A stretch of 8,560 bases of DNA, taken from the NCBI GenBank assembly GCA_002256705.1, contig NQJI01000043.1:1-8560 (forward strand), given 5' to 3'. Position 1 is the stretch's first letter. Each line of letters begins with the position of its first letter. Shown piece by piece: positions 1 to 6,675 of the stretch. The DNA is from Methylococcaceae bacterium NSM2-1. GTDB lineage: Bacteria; Pseudomonadota; Gammaproteobacteria; Methylococcales; Methylomonadaceae. The notes under the pieces are model-generated. The model ran no database searches. It was not told the DNA's origin and saw only the letters and a program-made list of their open reading frames with translations. The position numbers and the translations under genes were made by a program.

Positions 1-157
1 ACTGTTTGAAGCAAAAGTCGCTGTTTCCCCCGGAATTGGTTTTGGCCAATACGGAGACGACCATGTCAGATTCGGATTAATTGAGAATGAACACCGCACG
101 CGCCAGGCAGTGCGCGGTATTCGCCATATGATGAAAAAAGACGGTCTTATAAAGTGA
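1..157 (+). CDS. alaC: AlaC-like alanine aminotransferase, C-terminal end (5' part outside window)
   Basis: The open frame enters from the left edge (first full codon at 2) and ends in TGA at 155-157, giving the last 51 residues of a protein. The segment contains [20 protein letters not shown] followed by [18 protein letters not shown], which matches the extreme C-terminus of class I/II PLP-dependent aminotransferases of the AlaC (YfdZ) type; the Arg in HVRF is the usual substrate carboxylate-binding position. The family makes alanine from pyruvate using glutamate in the cytoplasm. The catalytic lysine and the PLP site lie outside the window, so the exact substrate cannot be verified here. 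hom follows 104 nt downstream on the same strand, so co-transcription is possible. Another aminotransferase of the same fold family is the main alternative. Confidence 0.82.
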   Translation, partial: LFEAKVAVSPGIGFGQYGDDHVRFGLIENEHRTRQAVRGIRHMMKKDGLIK

Positions 158-165
158 GTGATGTA

Positions 166-220
166 GGGGGAGCGGCTTTATTAGCCCGGTAATGCCTCAA
201 GGGCGATTAAAGTCGCCCCC
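166..220 (+). promoter_or_regulatory. Mutually exclusive hairpins in the alaC-hom gap
   Basis: The 104-nt gap holds several small inverted repeats. GGCT 174-177 can pair with AGCC 183-186, and GGGCGA 201-206 with TCGCCC 213-218 (6 bp, 6-nt loop). The G-run 166-170 can pair with the C-run 216-220, which would compete with the GGGCGA stem. A T-run (242-247) lies more than 20 nt after the last stem, too far for an ordinary intrinsic terminator. These could be a weak alaC terminator or a leader structure controlling hom, but no threonine- or isoleucine-rich leader peptide was seen. The stems are visible; a function is only inferred. Confidence 0.25.
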
Positions 221-261
221 ACACGTTTGGAATGTGAACAATTTTTTAACTGGAGCTCGAT

Positions 262-1572
262 TTGAAACCGGTAAAAGTGGGTGTGTTAGGACTGGGTACT
301 GTCGGCGGCGGCACGGTCAATGTGTTAAAACGCAATGCGGCAGAAATTGCCCGCAGAGCAGGCAGGGAAATCATTATCACGCGTGCCTCGGCAAAGGATT
401 TAGACAAGGAACGGATTTGCGATACCCAGGGTATCATTTTAACCACAGATCCAATGGACATTATCAACGATCCTGAGATCGATATCGTACTGGAATTGAT
501 AGGTGGTGCCGGTCCCGTTAAAGAAATGGTTTTAAAAGCCATAGAAAACGGCAAACATGTTGTCACTGCCAATAAATCCCTGATTGCCTTACATGGTAAC
601 GAGATTTTTGCCAAAGCCAGTGAAAAAGGCGTAATCGTCGCCTTTGAAGCTGCTGTTGCCGGCGGTATTCCCATTATCAAGGCTATACGCGAAGGTTTGA
701 GCGGTAATCAAATACAATGGCTGGCGGGTATTATCAACGGCACAGGTAATTTCATTTTGACCGAAATGCGCGACAAAGGGCGGGATTTTGATGATGTTCT
801 GGCTGAAGCACAAGCCCTGGGTTATGCTGAAGCTGATCCGACCTTTGACGTGGAAGGCATAGATGCCGGCCACAAATTAACCATTTTAGCCTCGATTGCA
901 TTTGGTATCCCGTTACAGTTTGACAAGGTTTATACCGAAGGTATTACTCAAATTACCCGCCTCGATGTGGAGTACGCCGAACAACTGGGTTATCGCATCA
1001 AACATTTGGGTATTGCCAGAAAAACACCCGAAGGTATTGAATTAAGAGTTCATCCAACCTTGATCCCGGAACGCAGGTTGATTGCCAATGTCAATGGTGT
1101 AATGAACGCCGTGTTAGTTAAGGGCGATGCCGTCGGCGCGACTCTTTATTACGGCGCAGGTGCAGGCGCGGAACCTACCGCCTCAGCCGTTGTCGCCGAT
1201 GTTATTGATGTCGTCAGAGCCTTAACCAGTGACCCTGAAAACCGTGTGCCGCATCTGGCTTTCCAGGCGGATTCACTAGCTGACATCCCCGTTTTAACAT
1301 CGGACCGATTTAAAACGTCGTATTATTTGCGCCTGAATGCTGAAGATAAACCGGGGGTACTGGCCGACGTAACCAGAATACTGGCAGACCATCATATCAG
1401 CATTGAAGCCATCATACAGAAAGAACCGTTAGGCGATGAAACAGCCATACCGATCATCATGCTGACTCAGATCACCCTGGAAAAAGAAATGAATGCTGCG
1501 ATTACTGAAATCGAAGCCTTAAAAACCGTTACCGGAAAAGTCAACCGCATCCGCCTGGAAACTTTGGGATAA
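262..1572 (+). CDS. hom: Homoserine dehydrogenase with C-terminal ACT domain
   Basis: This enzyme reduces L-aspartate-4-semialdehyde to L-homoserine with NAD(P)H in the cytoplasm, the branch point to threonine and methionine. The 436-residue protein has the usual length of the monofunctional form. Visible features are the Rossmann motif GLGTVGG (residues 10-16, GxGxxG), the conserved NKSLIA segment (104-109), the IINGTGNFIL block (157-166), the signature GYAEADPTFDVEGIDAGHK with catalytic-type Asp201 and Lys205, and an ACT domain from about 354 to 430 starting YYLRLNAEDKPGVLADV. The ACT domain is the usual site of threonine feedback in this family. The start is TTG at 262: no ATG exists between the in-frame TAA at 247-249 and this codon, GGAG at 252-255 is well placed, and translation begins directly at the expected KPVKVGVLG. 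thrC follows 9 nt after the stop, indicating an operon. Confidence 0.97.
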   Translation: MKPVKVGVLGLGTVGGGTVNVLKRNAAEIARRAGREIIITRASAKDLDKERICDTQGIILTTDPMDIINDPEIDIVLELIGGAGPVKEMVLKAIENGKHVVTANKSLIALHGNEIFAKASEKGVIVAFEAAVAGGIPIIKAIREGLSGNQIQWLAGIINGTGNFILTEMRDKGRDFDDVLAEAQALGYAEADPTFDVEGIDAGHKLTILASIAFGIPLQFDKVYTEGITQITRLDVEYAEQLGYRIKHLGIARKTPEGIELRVHPTLIPERRLIANVNGVMNAVLVKGDAVGATLYYGAGAGAEPTASAVVADVIDVVRALTSDPENRVPHLAFQADSLADIPVLTSDRFKTSYYLRLNAEDKPGVLADVTRILADHHISIEAIIQKEPLGDETAIPIIMLTQITLEKEMNAAITEIEALKTVTGKVNRIRLETLG

Positions 1573-1581
1573 ATAAAAAAC

Positions 1582-2661
1582 ATGTCTACGCATAAACATT
1601 ACACCGGATTAATTGAGCGCTATAGAGACCGCCTGCCCGTCAGTGCTACTACTCGCATAATCAGCTTGAACGAAGGCAATACACCGCTCATCCAATTGCA
1701 AAATATACCCCGTTTGATAGGCAAAGACGTTGATATTTATGTCAAGTTTGAAGGCTTGAATCCAACCGGATCATTTAAAGACCGCGGCATGACCATGGCA
1801 GTTACCAAAGCCGTAGAGGAGGGCAGCCAGGCGATTATCTGCGCCTCAACAGGCAACACCTCCGCCTCAGCCGCAGCCTATGCAGCACGTGCTGGCATTA
1901 AAGCCTTTGTATTGATACCCGAAGGTAAAATTGCCCTGGGCAAACTGGCTCAAACCCTGATGTACGACGCTACCATCATTCAGATTAACGGCAACTTTGA
2001 TCAAGGCATGGAGCTGGTTAAGGAAGTTGCAGATCTTGCCCCCGTCACCATCGTCAACTCCATTAATCCATTCAGAATTGATGGCCAAAAAACGGCTGCC
2101 TTTGAAATTGTTGACGATTTGGGCTTTGCACCCGATTATCACTGTTTGCCTGTCGGTAATGCCGGCAATATCACCGCCTACTGGAAAGGCTACAAGGAAT
2201 ATGCCACAGATCGTGTATGTGGTAATCGCCCCATCATGTGCGGATATCAAGCCGCCGGAGCTGCGCCTTTCATAGCGGGAAAAATGATCGATAATCCCGA
2301 AACCATCGCCACTGCCATTCGTATCGGCCATCCGCAATCCTGGGATTTCGCCTGGGCTGCTCAAAAAGAGTCCGGCGGCTGGTTCGACAAATTTACCGAT
2401 GAAGAAATTCTGGCGGCACAAAAAATGTTGTCTCAATATGAAGGCGTATTTTGTGAACCGGCATCGGCGACGTCATTAGCCGGTGCAATGCACGATATAG
2501 CCTCCGGCAAAATCCCTGAGGGCAGCAAGATTGTCTGTACTTTGACCGGCGCAGGTTTAAAAGATCCCGATACAGCTATTAAACAATGCGAAGCAGCACA
2601 TCCTGTGACGATTGACGCCAGTCTGGATGCGGTTAAGAGAGCGATTCTGGATAGTTTGTGA
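1582..2661 (+). CDS. thrC: Threonine synthase
   Basis: Threonine synthase converts O-phospho-L-homoserine to L-threonine and phosphate using PLP in the cytoplasm, the final step of threonine synthesis. The 359-residue protein is the short form. It shows the PLP lysine motif NPTGSFKDRGM with Lys66, the phosphate and substrate loop STGNTSA (89-95), the glycine-rich cofactor phosphate loop PVGNAGN (190-196), and the C-terminal TLTGAGLKDPD (320-330), whose Thr is the usual contact to the pyridine nitrogen. The ATG lies 9 nt after the hom stop. The spacer is A-rich with no clear Shine-Dalgarno, so translation may be coupled to hom. The phosphorylating enzyme, homoserine kinase, is not in this window. 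No convincing terminator was found just downstream. Confidence 0.97.
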   Translation: MSTHKHYTGLIERYRDRLPVSATTRIISLNEGNTPLIQLQNIPRLIGKDVDIYVKFEGLNPTGSFKDRGMTMAVTKAVEEGSQAIICASTGNTSASAAAYAARAGIKAFVLIPEGKIALGKLAQTLMYDATIIQINGNFDQGMELVKEVADLAPVTIVNSINPFRIDGQKTAAFEIVDDLGFAPDYHCLPVGNAGNITAYWKGYKEYATDRVCGNRPIMCGYQAAGAAPFIAGKMIDNPETIATAIRIGHPQSWDFAWAAQKESGGWFDKFTDEEILAAQKMLSQYEGVFCEPASATSLAGAMHDIASGKIPEGSKIVCTLTGAGLKDPDTAIKQCEAAHPVTIDASLDAVKRAILDSL

Positions 2662-2721
2662 AGATGGTATAGGTGAGATAATCTACGGACCTTAACGATG
2701 CCGTTTATTGATGCGTAAAAG

Positions 2722-2738
2722 TTGGGGTTCGGAAAACT
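2722..2738 (+). repeat. Degenerate interspersed repeat, copy 1
   Basis: The 17-nt stretch TTGGGGTTCGGAAAACT closely resembles TTGGGGTTTCGCAAAGCT at 6639-6656, in the same orientation. The material after this copy (CTTCAATCTACG, 2741-2752) resembles the distal part of short interspersed sequences of the form GTTGGGTTTCG...CCAACCTACG that I recall from many proteobacterial genomes. The similarity of the two local copies is visible; membership of that wider family is from memory and unverified. Confidence 0.35.
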
Positions 2739-2771
2739 TACTTCAATCTACGAGCTAAGCAATAGAGAAAA

Positions 2772-3052
2772 ATGTCTTTTAAGTCAGAAACATATCGCGT
2801 ACTGATTGCTTCGCCGCCCGATTTAGTAGATGAGCGGCAAGCTGCAATTGAAGCAATTAACGATTGGAATGCCCTCCACGCCGTTGCTGAGTCGGTAGTA
2901 TTACTGCCAGTAAAATGGGAGACACATGCTACCCCGCAATCTGGCCACAGGAGGCGATTAATCGCCAACTCGTTCACTCCTCAATAGCCAAGCCATTTGG
3001 CGTAAATATGAAATTCTTTGTACTGAACTTGAAAGCAGTTAAACGTACTTAA
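2772..3052 (+). pseudogene. Broken DUF4062-type gene remnant
   Basis: The first frame (ATG 2772) reads MSFKSETYRVLIASPPDLVD and continues to VVLLPVKWETHATPQSG at residue 58, the characteristic N-terminus of DUF4062 proteins, a TIR-like module usually fused to larger effector or NTPase regions. After SG the first frame runs into 13 unrelated residues and a stop at 2985-2987. The expected continuation PQEAINRQLVHSS appears in a different frame from 2945 (CCACAGGAGGCG). A typical family member has about two more residues at this junction, so the simplest reading is a loss of about 7 nt near 2943-2946. The second frame keeps family similarity only to about 2983, then gives unrelated sequence to TAA at 3050-3052. 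The remainder of the domain and any effector part are missing. A weak AGAG precedes the ATG. Gene decay is clear if family recall is right; the exact deletion size is inferred. Confidence 0.72.
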
Positions 3053-3083
3053 TGATTAATCCTAAATTTCGTAGTTAAACCAG

Positions 3084-3131
3084 TTGGCAAGCCGTTCGTG
3101 CAGATGTATAGAAGCATGAAAGGCTTGCCAA
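3084..3131. repeat. 48-nt imperfect palindrome (strong hairpin)
   Basis: TTGGCAAGCC (3084-3093) is exactly complementary to GGCTTGCCAA (3122-3131). After one G/A mismatch the stem continues with TTCGTGC (3095-3101) against GCATGAA (3114-3120), which includes one G/T wobble. That gives 17 pairs out of 18 positions, closed by a 12-nt loop (3102-3113). Neither strand has a T-run directly after the stem, so it is not an ordinary intrinsic terminator. It sits between a gene relic and the mltD 3' end, as a REP-like or mobile-element-derived palindrome would. Its origin is unknown. Confidence 0.7.
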
Positions 3132-3132
3132 A

Positions 3133-3141
3133 TGCTATACT
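3133..3141 (+). promoter_or_regulatory. Possible extended -10 promoter
   Basis: TGCTATACT at 3133-3141 fits the extended -10 pattern TGnTATAAT with one mismatch, just after the 48-nt palindrome. No good -35 box is present at the right distance. Transcription would run rightwards into the mltD 3' end, antisense, with no annotated gene. An AT-rich segment could give this by chance. Confidence 0.22.
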
Positions 3142-3196
3142 CCTTTATAAAAAAAGTTGTATAGATAACTATGGCTAATCAGTGTCGGTGTGTTAC

Positions 3197-3231
3197 AAAA
3201 GCCGTAACCCAATCGACAAGTGATTACGGCT
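3197..3231 (-). terminator. Likely intrinsic terminator of mltD
   Basis: Read on the minus strand just after the mltD stop, AGCCGTAA (3231-3224) is followed by a 16-nt loop, the exact complement TTACGGCT (3207-3200) and then TTT (3199-3197), four T in a row counting the last stem base. The 8-bp perfect stem, short T-run and location 5 nt past the stop codon support a modest Rho-independent terminator. The loop is longer than usual. Confidence 0.6.
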
Positions 3232-3236
3232 AAAGG

Positions 3237-4907
3237 TTAGCTTGAAACCTGATTATCAACAATTATTTTCAGTTTTTGACCGGTTTGAAGGCCCTTGACA
3301 AGTGTGGCAGCGTTGGATTTACGCAATTCAGCAACGGAAATATTAAATTTTCTGGAAATTTGTGTCAGCGTGTCGCCTTTGCCAACAGTGTAACTTATCA
3401 GACGGACTGAAGACGATGTGCTGGCAAGTTGTGGATTAACACTCTTGATTGATAGTTTTCGGCCTGGAATTAATGCTGTTTTTAAAGTGATGTTGTTCCA
3501 GTTTGCAATGTCTTTGGGATTGACAGAAAAACGTTGAGAAATGCTGAAGAAAGTATCGCCTTTTTTGATCGCATAGACTTGAGCGTTCGCGGATTTATTT
3601 TTAGAGGTTTTGGCAAGCAATGGAAAATTGTTTGATTTTGCTGCTGAAGGAATCTGTAAACGTATGCCTGAACGGACGGAATTGCTGGCTAAATGATTGG
3701 CCTGGCGGAGCGATTTAATCGTTGTATGATTTTTGTTGGCAATGGATGCCAGGTTTTCGCCTGATTTAACTTTGTATTGAGCGAGGGTTGTCCGGGCTGC
3801 TTCCTGGCGAGTCTGTGCCACTTTTTCTTCATGCTTTTCTTGCGGACGGATCTCAGCTACTCGTTTATCATCGTATTGTTTAATAGCTACTCTTTCCCAG
3901 TATGGAAGCATAGCCAGATTTTTTTTGAATGTTGGCGCCTGGGCAACAGGAACCAGCAAGCGATGCGGGCCTTCAGGAGCTGTGCTGGAACGGTTAAAAC
4001 CAGGATTTAATTTTAAAAATGCATATAAGGGCGTGTTGGCCAGTTGCGCAGCCTTGTGTAAATCCAACGGGGATTTTATGTCAACGACTTCGAAGTAAGG
4101 TCTATTTGGGATGTGTTGTAAATGGATATTGTATTCGTCAGCATTGGCAAATAATTTGGCTATAGCCAGTAACCGGGGTACATAGTTTTCGGTTTCTTCA
4201 GGGAGGTCCAGAGACCAATAATCGGTTGGCAGATTGAGATATTCATTTCTTTCAATGGATTTTTTTACCCTGCCTTTACCGCAATTATAGGAAGCAAGCG
4301 CGAGTAGCCAGTCGCCATTAAAAGTTTCACTCAGTTCTCTAAGATAAGTGGTTGCGGCTTTTGTTGAGGCATAAACATCACGACGTCCGTCATACCAGTC
4401 ATTTTGTTGAAGACCATACTCTCTACCCGTGGCGGGTACAAATTGCCAAAGTCCTGATGCGTCAGCCTTTGAATAGGCATCGGGTACAAAAGCGCTTTCT
4501 ACAACGGGTAATAAGGCCAGTTCGCCCGGGATATTTTTGGCTTCGATTTCATCGAGAATGTGGTGCAGATAAGGCTCTGCTCGTTGCTGAAGTATCGCAA
4601 GAGAAGCGGGATGCTCCAGGTACCAGTATAATTCACGGTCTATGCGTGGATTATTAATTTCGGGTAATGAATATAACGACAATAACCGCTCCCAAACGGT
4701 ATTTTTGTGCGTTGATGCTGTTTTGAATTTATGTTTGGGGAGAGTACGGTAAGGATGATACACATAGCTGGCTTTATTAGCCGATTTGACAGGCGCTTGA
4801 TCACTAATGCTCAGTGGCTCTTTTGGTGTATCCGAGCAACCGGTGACAATTAAAGATATTGATATTAATAAAAAATTAATCGACCTGTTAAAATTAACAC
4901 GTATCAT
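3237..4907 (-). CDS. mltD: Membrane-bound lytic murein transglycosylase D, lipoprotein with three LysM domains
   Basis: MltD cleaves the MurNAc-GlcNAc bond of peptidoglycan non-hydrolytically, leaving 1,6-anhydro-MurNAc, and acts from the outer membrane. The 556-residue protein starts with a basic residue, a hydrophobic stretch and the lipobox VTGC, with lipidated Cys24; the following Ser does not suggest inner-membrane retention. The SLT catalytic domain spans about 115-250, with ALLPVVESAF giving catalytic Glu137, then SKADASGLWQFVPATGREYGL (146-166) and ALASYNCGKGRV (203-213). Three LysM peptidoglycan-binding repeats follow at about 376-420, 444-488 and 505-550. The number of LysM repeats varies in the family. 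An acidic and Gln-rich linker lies near 345-375. The ATG at 4907-4905 has only a weak AGG upstream, but it is the start that yields the signal peptide. It diverges from the YafS-like gene, as mltD does from gloB-side genes in enterics. Confidence 0.95.
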   Translation of the reverse strand: MIRVNFNRSINFLLISISLIVTGCSDTPKEPLSISDQAPVKSANKASYVYHPYRTLPKHKFKTASTHKNTVWERLLSLYSLPEINNPRIDRELYWYLEHPASLAILQQRAEPYLHHILDEIEAKNIPGELALLPVVESAFVPDAYSKADASGLWQFVPATGREYGLQQNDWYDGRRDVYASTKAATTYLRELSETFNGDWLLALASYNCGKGRVKKSIERNEYLNLPTDYWSLDLPEETENYVPRLLAIAKLFANADEYNIHLQHIPNRPYFEVVDIKSPLDLHKAAQLANTPLYAFLKLNPGFNRSSTAPEGPHRLLVPVAQAPTFKKNLAMLPYWERVAIKQYDDKRVAEIRPQEKHEEKVAQTRQEAARTTLAQYKVKSGENLASIANKNHTTIKSLRQANHLASNSVRSGIRLQIPSAAKSNNFPLLAKTSKNKSANAQVYAIKKGDTFFSISQRFSVNPKDIANWNNITLKTALIPGRKLSIKSVNPQLASTSSSVRLISYTVGKGDTLTQISRKFNISVAELRKSNAATLVKGLQTGQKLKIIVDNQVSS

Positions 4908-5002
4908 CTTTAAGCCTAAAAGGTATAGTTATTATTATAAGTCCAATTATAGCATTTTTTTTAATAAAATTCATTAACGTGATGTTGTATTGAGTGAGAT
5001 TG
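4908..5002. promoter_or_regulatory. Divergent AT-rich promoter region for mltD and yafS-like gene
   Basis: This 95-bp gap is strongly AT-rich and must carry starts for both diverging genes. On the minus strand two perfect TATAAT hexamers occur (complement of 4946-4951 and of 4934-4939), suitable as -10 boxes for mltD, though neither has a recognisable -35 at 16-18 nt. On the plus side TTCATT (4971-4976) with TATTGA (4988-4993) is a weak candidate. GAGTGAG at 4992-4998 serves as the ribosome binding site of the right-hand gene. Confidence 0.4.
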
Positions 5003-5719
5003 ATGAAACGAAATTTCTTGTTTGCCTGGTACCAAACCCCAAGAGGTAAGCTGTTAAAAGAGCTTGAAGCAGACTATTTACAAAAGTCTATCACTGTCAG
5101 TTGTCAGCAAATTATTTTGCAAATTGGTGGCTTAGGTTGGGAAGGTGAATTTATTGATTGTACTTTATACAAAAATTATACGGTACTTGATGCTAAAGGC
5201 CTGGGTTGCGATGAGACAAGAAAAATTCAGGCCAAAGCTTACTGTTTACCGTTGCAAAGCGACAGTATAGATATGATCATAGTACCGCACTTATTGGAGT
5301 TTGATAGCCACCGGTTTCAGACTATGAGAGAAGTGGAGCGTGTTTTAAAGCCCGAAGGATTGTTAATAGTGTTAAATTTTAATCCCTGGAGCTTATGGGT
5401 CAGGTATCAGTATTTGTGGGATAAAAAAATGGCTGATTCATGGGGAGGTCACTTTATTTCCCGATCAAGAATTATGGACTGGTTGAAATTATTGAATTTT
5501 GAAGTCACCGTATCATCTGAGTTTAATTTGGATTCAGTCAGTTCCAAACATGGGAAATATATAGTCCATGGTCACTCATTTTTTTCTACGGCTTATGCAA
5601 TCAAGGCGATAAAACGCCGTTATAATATAATCCCATTAACACCTGTGAAAAACGGGAGTCCTCGTTTGTCCCTGGTCAATTCACTAAATCCATCAGCACA
5701 GATAAAAGAATATGACTGA
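5003..5719 (+). CDS. yafS: YafS-like SAM-dependent methyltransferase domain protein
   Basis: This 238-residue protein resembles the class I (type 11) methyltransferase-like protein YafS, whose substrate is unknown. It shows an N-terminal [18 protein letters not shown] (9-26), a degenerate glycine motif [11 protein letters not shown] (38-48), [22 protein letters not shown] (79-100), the typical [20 protein letters not shown] (109-128) and a second half with WLKLLNFEV (160-168). The SAM-binding glycine loop is poor compared with canonical DxGxGxG, a trait shared with YafS, so catalytic activity is uncertain. The ATG at 5003 is preferred over an upstream GTG at 4994 because GAGTGAG precedes it at good distance and the GTG has no ribosome binding site. 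It overlaps rnhA by 8 nt. The position between mltD and rnhA matches the enteric gene neighbourhood, which strongly supports the identity. Confidence 0.85.
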   Translation: MKRNFLFAWYQTPRGKLLKELEADYLQKSITVSCQQIILQIGGLGWEGEFIDCTLYKNYTVLDAKGLGCDETRKIQAKAYCLPLQSDSIDMIIVPHLLEFDSHRFQTMREVERVLKPEGLLIVLNFNPWSLWVRYQYLWDKKMADSWGGHFISRSRIMDWLKLLNFEVTVSSEFNLDSVSSKHGKYIVHGHSFFSTAYAIKAIKRRYNIIPLTPVKNGSPRLSLVNSLNPSAQIKEYD

Positions 5720-6149
5720 TGCAGTAATTATTTATACCGATGGGGCTTGTCGTGGGAATCCCGGACCTGGTGGATGGGGAGTAATACTCAACTATAAAGG
5801 CAAGATCAAGGAGCTTTATGGTGCAGAAAAACATACCACCAATAATCGCATGGAACTGATGGCCGCCATACAGGCGTTGGAATCGTTAACCAGACCCTGT
5901 TCGGTACAGCTTAATAGCGACTCAATCTATGTATTGAAAGGTATTACCGACTGGATGCCCAGTTGGAAAAAAAGAGGATGGAAAACGGCTGCCAGAACGC
6001 CAGTTAAAAATGAAGATTTATGGCGCAGGTTGGATGCGGCCATAACGAAACACAAGGTCGAATGGAAGTGGGTAAAAGGTCATTCTGGCGATACAGGTAA
6101 CGACAGAGCCGATGTGCTGGCCAATCTTGGCATCGATTCATTGAATTAA
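5712..6149 (+). CDS. rnhA: Ribonuclease HI
   Basis: RNase HI degrades the RNA strand of RNA-DNA hybrids in the cytoplasm, removing R-loops and primer remnants with a two-metal mechanism. The 145-residue length is typical. The four metal-binding acids are all present: Asp10 in [17 protein letters not shown], Glu48 in NNRMELMA, Asp70 in LNSDSIYV and Asp134 in NDRADVLAN. The catalytic His124 lies in WVKGHSG. The basic handle region [10 protein letters not shown] (84-93) found in the Escherichia coli enzyme is also there. The ATG lies inside the end of the yafS-like gene (ATGACTGA shared), implying translational coupling. dnaQ, the usual divergent partner of rnhA in enterics, is not next to it here; a convergent yajD-type gene follows instead. 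Confidence 0.98.
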   Translation: MTDAVIIYTDGACRGNPGPGGWGVILNYKGKIKELYGAEKHTTNNRMELMAAIQALESLTRPCSVQLNSDSIYVLKGITDWMPSWKKRGWKTAARTPVKNEDLWRRLDAAITKHKVEWKWVKGHSGDTGNDRADVLANLGIDSLN

Positions 6150-6156
6150 TCAGGCA

Positions 6157-6188
6157 CAAGGAAAAATGAGTAAGCTTTTTTAGCCTTG
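6157..6188. terminator. Possible bidirectional terminator between rnhA and yajD-type gene
   Basis: CAAGG (6157-6161) pairs with CCTTG (6184-6188), and the stem can continue with AAAAA (6162-6166) against the T-run 6176-6181 with a small AG bulge (6182-6183). A T-rich tract (6192-6201) follows on the plus side. Lying 8 nt after rnhA and just beyond the stop of the converging gene, it could end transcripts from both sides. The stem is weak. Confidence 0.4.
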
Positions 6189-6192
6189 CGCT

Positions 6193-6573
6193 TTATTTTT
6201 TACTGCCCAGCAAGTTTTTCAGGTCTGCAAATGGATTGTGGGTGGCAACCGATGCGGTGGTCCTACTTGATTGCGAATTGCCAAACCGGGTTTCTTCGTA
6301 TCGTGAATGTTCATTATCGTGACAATAAAGACACAATAATTCCCAGTTACTGCCATCGGAAGGATTGTCATCGTGATTATGGTTTTTATGATGAACCGTC
6401 AATTCAGTCAGATTTTTATGCGTAAATTCACGCGCGCAACGACCGCATATCCATGGAAAGAGCTTAAGCGCCTGACCACGATAAGATTGCTCGCGAAGTT
6501 CCTGATTGCGTCGAGCATCGGTAACGATCTGGTTTAGTTTATTTTTATCGGGTTGTGTCTTTTTTAGAGTCAT
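6193..6573 (-). CDS. yajD: YajD-type HNH nuclease domain protein
   Basis: This 126-residue protein is closely similar in layout to YajD, a small HNH-fold protein of unknown physiological role. It contains YRGQALKLFPWICGRCAREF (31-50) with Cys43 and Cys46, LTVHHKNHNHDDNPSDGSNW (58-77) with the HH pair 61-62 and Asn77, and ELLCLYCHDNEHSRY (78-92) with Cys81, Cys84 and His85. The two CxxC pairs should bind a structural zinc, and the His/Asn residues form the metal-dependent nuclease site. The tail NPFADLKNLLGSKK matches the conserved YajD C-terminus. A longer open frame reaches 6624, but ATG 6573 is preferred because AGAGGTAG lies about 5 nt upstream. The first 28 residues are basic and variable. 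HNH proteins can cut or nick DNA, but no partner gene here indicates a defence or mobile-element role. Confidence 0.93.
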   Translation of the reverse strand: MTLKKTQPDKNKLNQIVTDARRNQELREQSYRGQALKLFPWICGRCAREFTHKNLTELTVHHKNHNHDDNPSDGSNWELLCLYCHDNEHSRYEETRFGNSQSSRTTASVATHNPFADLKNLLGSKK

Positions 6574-6638
6574 ATTACTACCTCTGTCTGTAAATATAGG
6601 TTGTTGGTGAATTACTAATTCCAAAATCCGCGATCAGT

Positions 6639-6656
6639 TTGGGGTTTCGCAAAGCT
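6639..6656 (+). repeat. Degenerate interspersed repeat, copy 2
   Basis: TTGGGGTTTCGCAAAGCT is the second local copy of the sequence at 2722-2738, differing by one inserted T and two substitutions. It lies between the small exported protein gene and the yajD-type gene. The form TTTCGCAAAGCTC is what I recall of short dispersed sequences in methanotroph and related genomes; a genome search is needed to confirm that. Confidence 0.35.
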
Positions 6657-6671
6657 CGCTTACAGCCAGCT
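6653..6671. terminator. Short hairpin downstream of small exported protein gene
   Basis: AGCTCGCT (6653-6660) pairs with AGCCAGCT (6664-6671) with one mismatch around a 3-nt loop. On the minus strand it lies 4 nt after the stop of the exported protein gene and is followed by only TTT, so it is a weak terminator candidate. It partly overlaps the degenerate repeat copy 2. Confidence 0.35.
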
Positions 6672-6675
6672 TTTA

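Noticed and set aside
246..680. Minus-strand 144-codon open frame opposite hom
   Set aside because: It lies wholly within hom, has no family motif, and hom is unambiguous in the other direction.
1867..2436. Minus-strand 189-codon open frame opposite thrC
   Set aside because: It is a shadow of thrC codon usage, with no recognisable domain or ribosome binding site.
2738..2977. Minus-strand 79-codon frame opposite the DUF4062 remnant
   Set aside because: The plus strand carries clear family similarity in two frames; the minus frame has none.
4994..5002. GTG at 4994 as start of the yafS-like gene
   Set aside because: No Shine-Dalgarno precedes it, while GAGTGAG suits the ATG at 5003.
6574..6624. 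N-terminal extension of the yajD-type protein to 6624
   Set aside because: AGAGG lies just upstream of ATG 6573, and the extra 17 residues do not resemble YajD.
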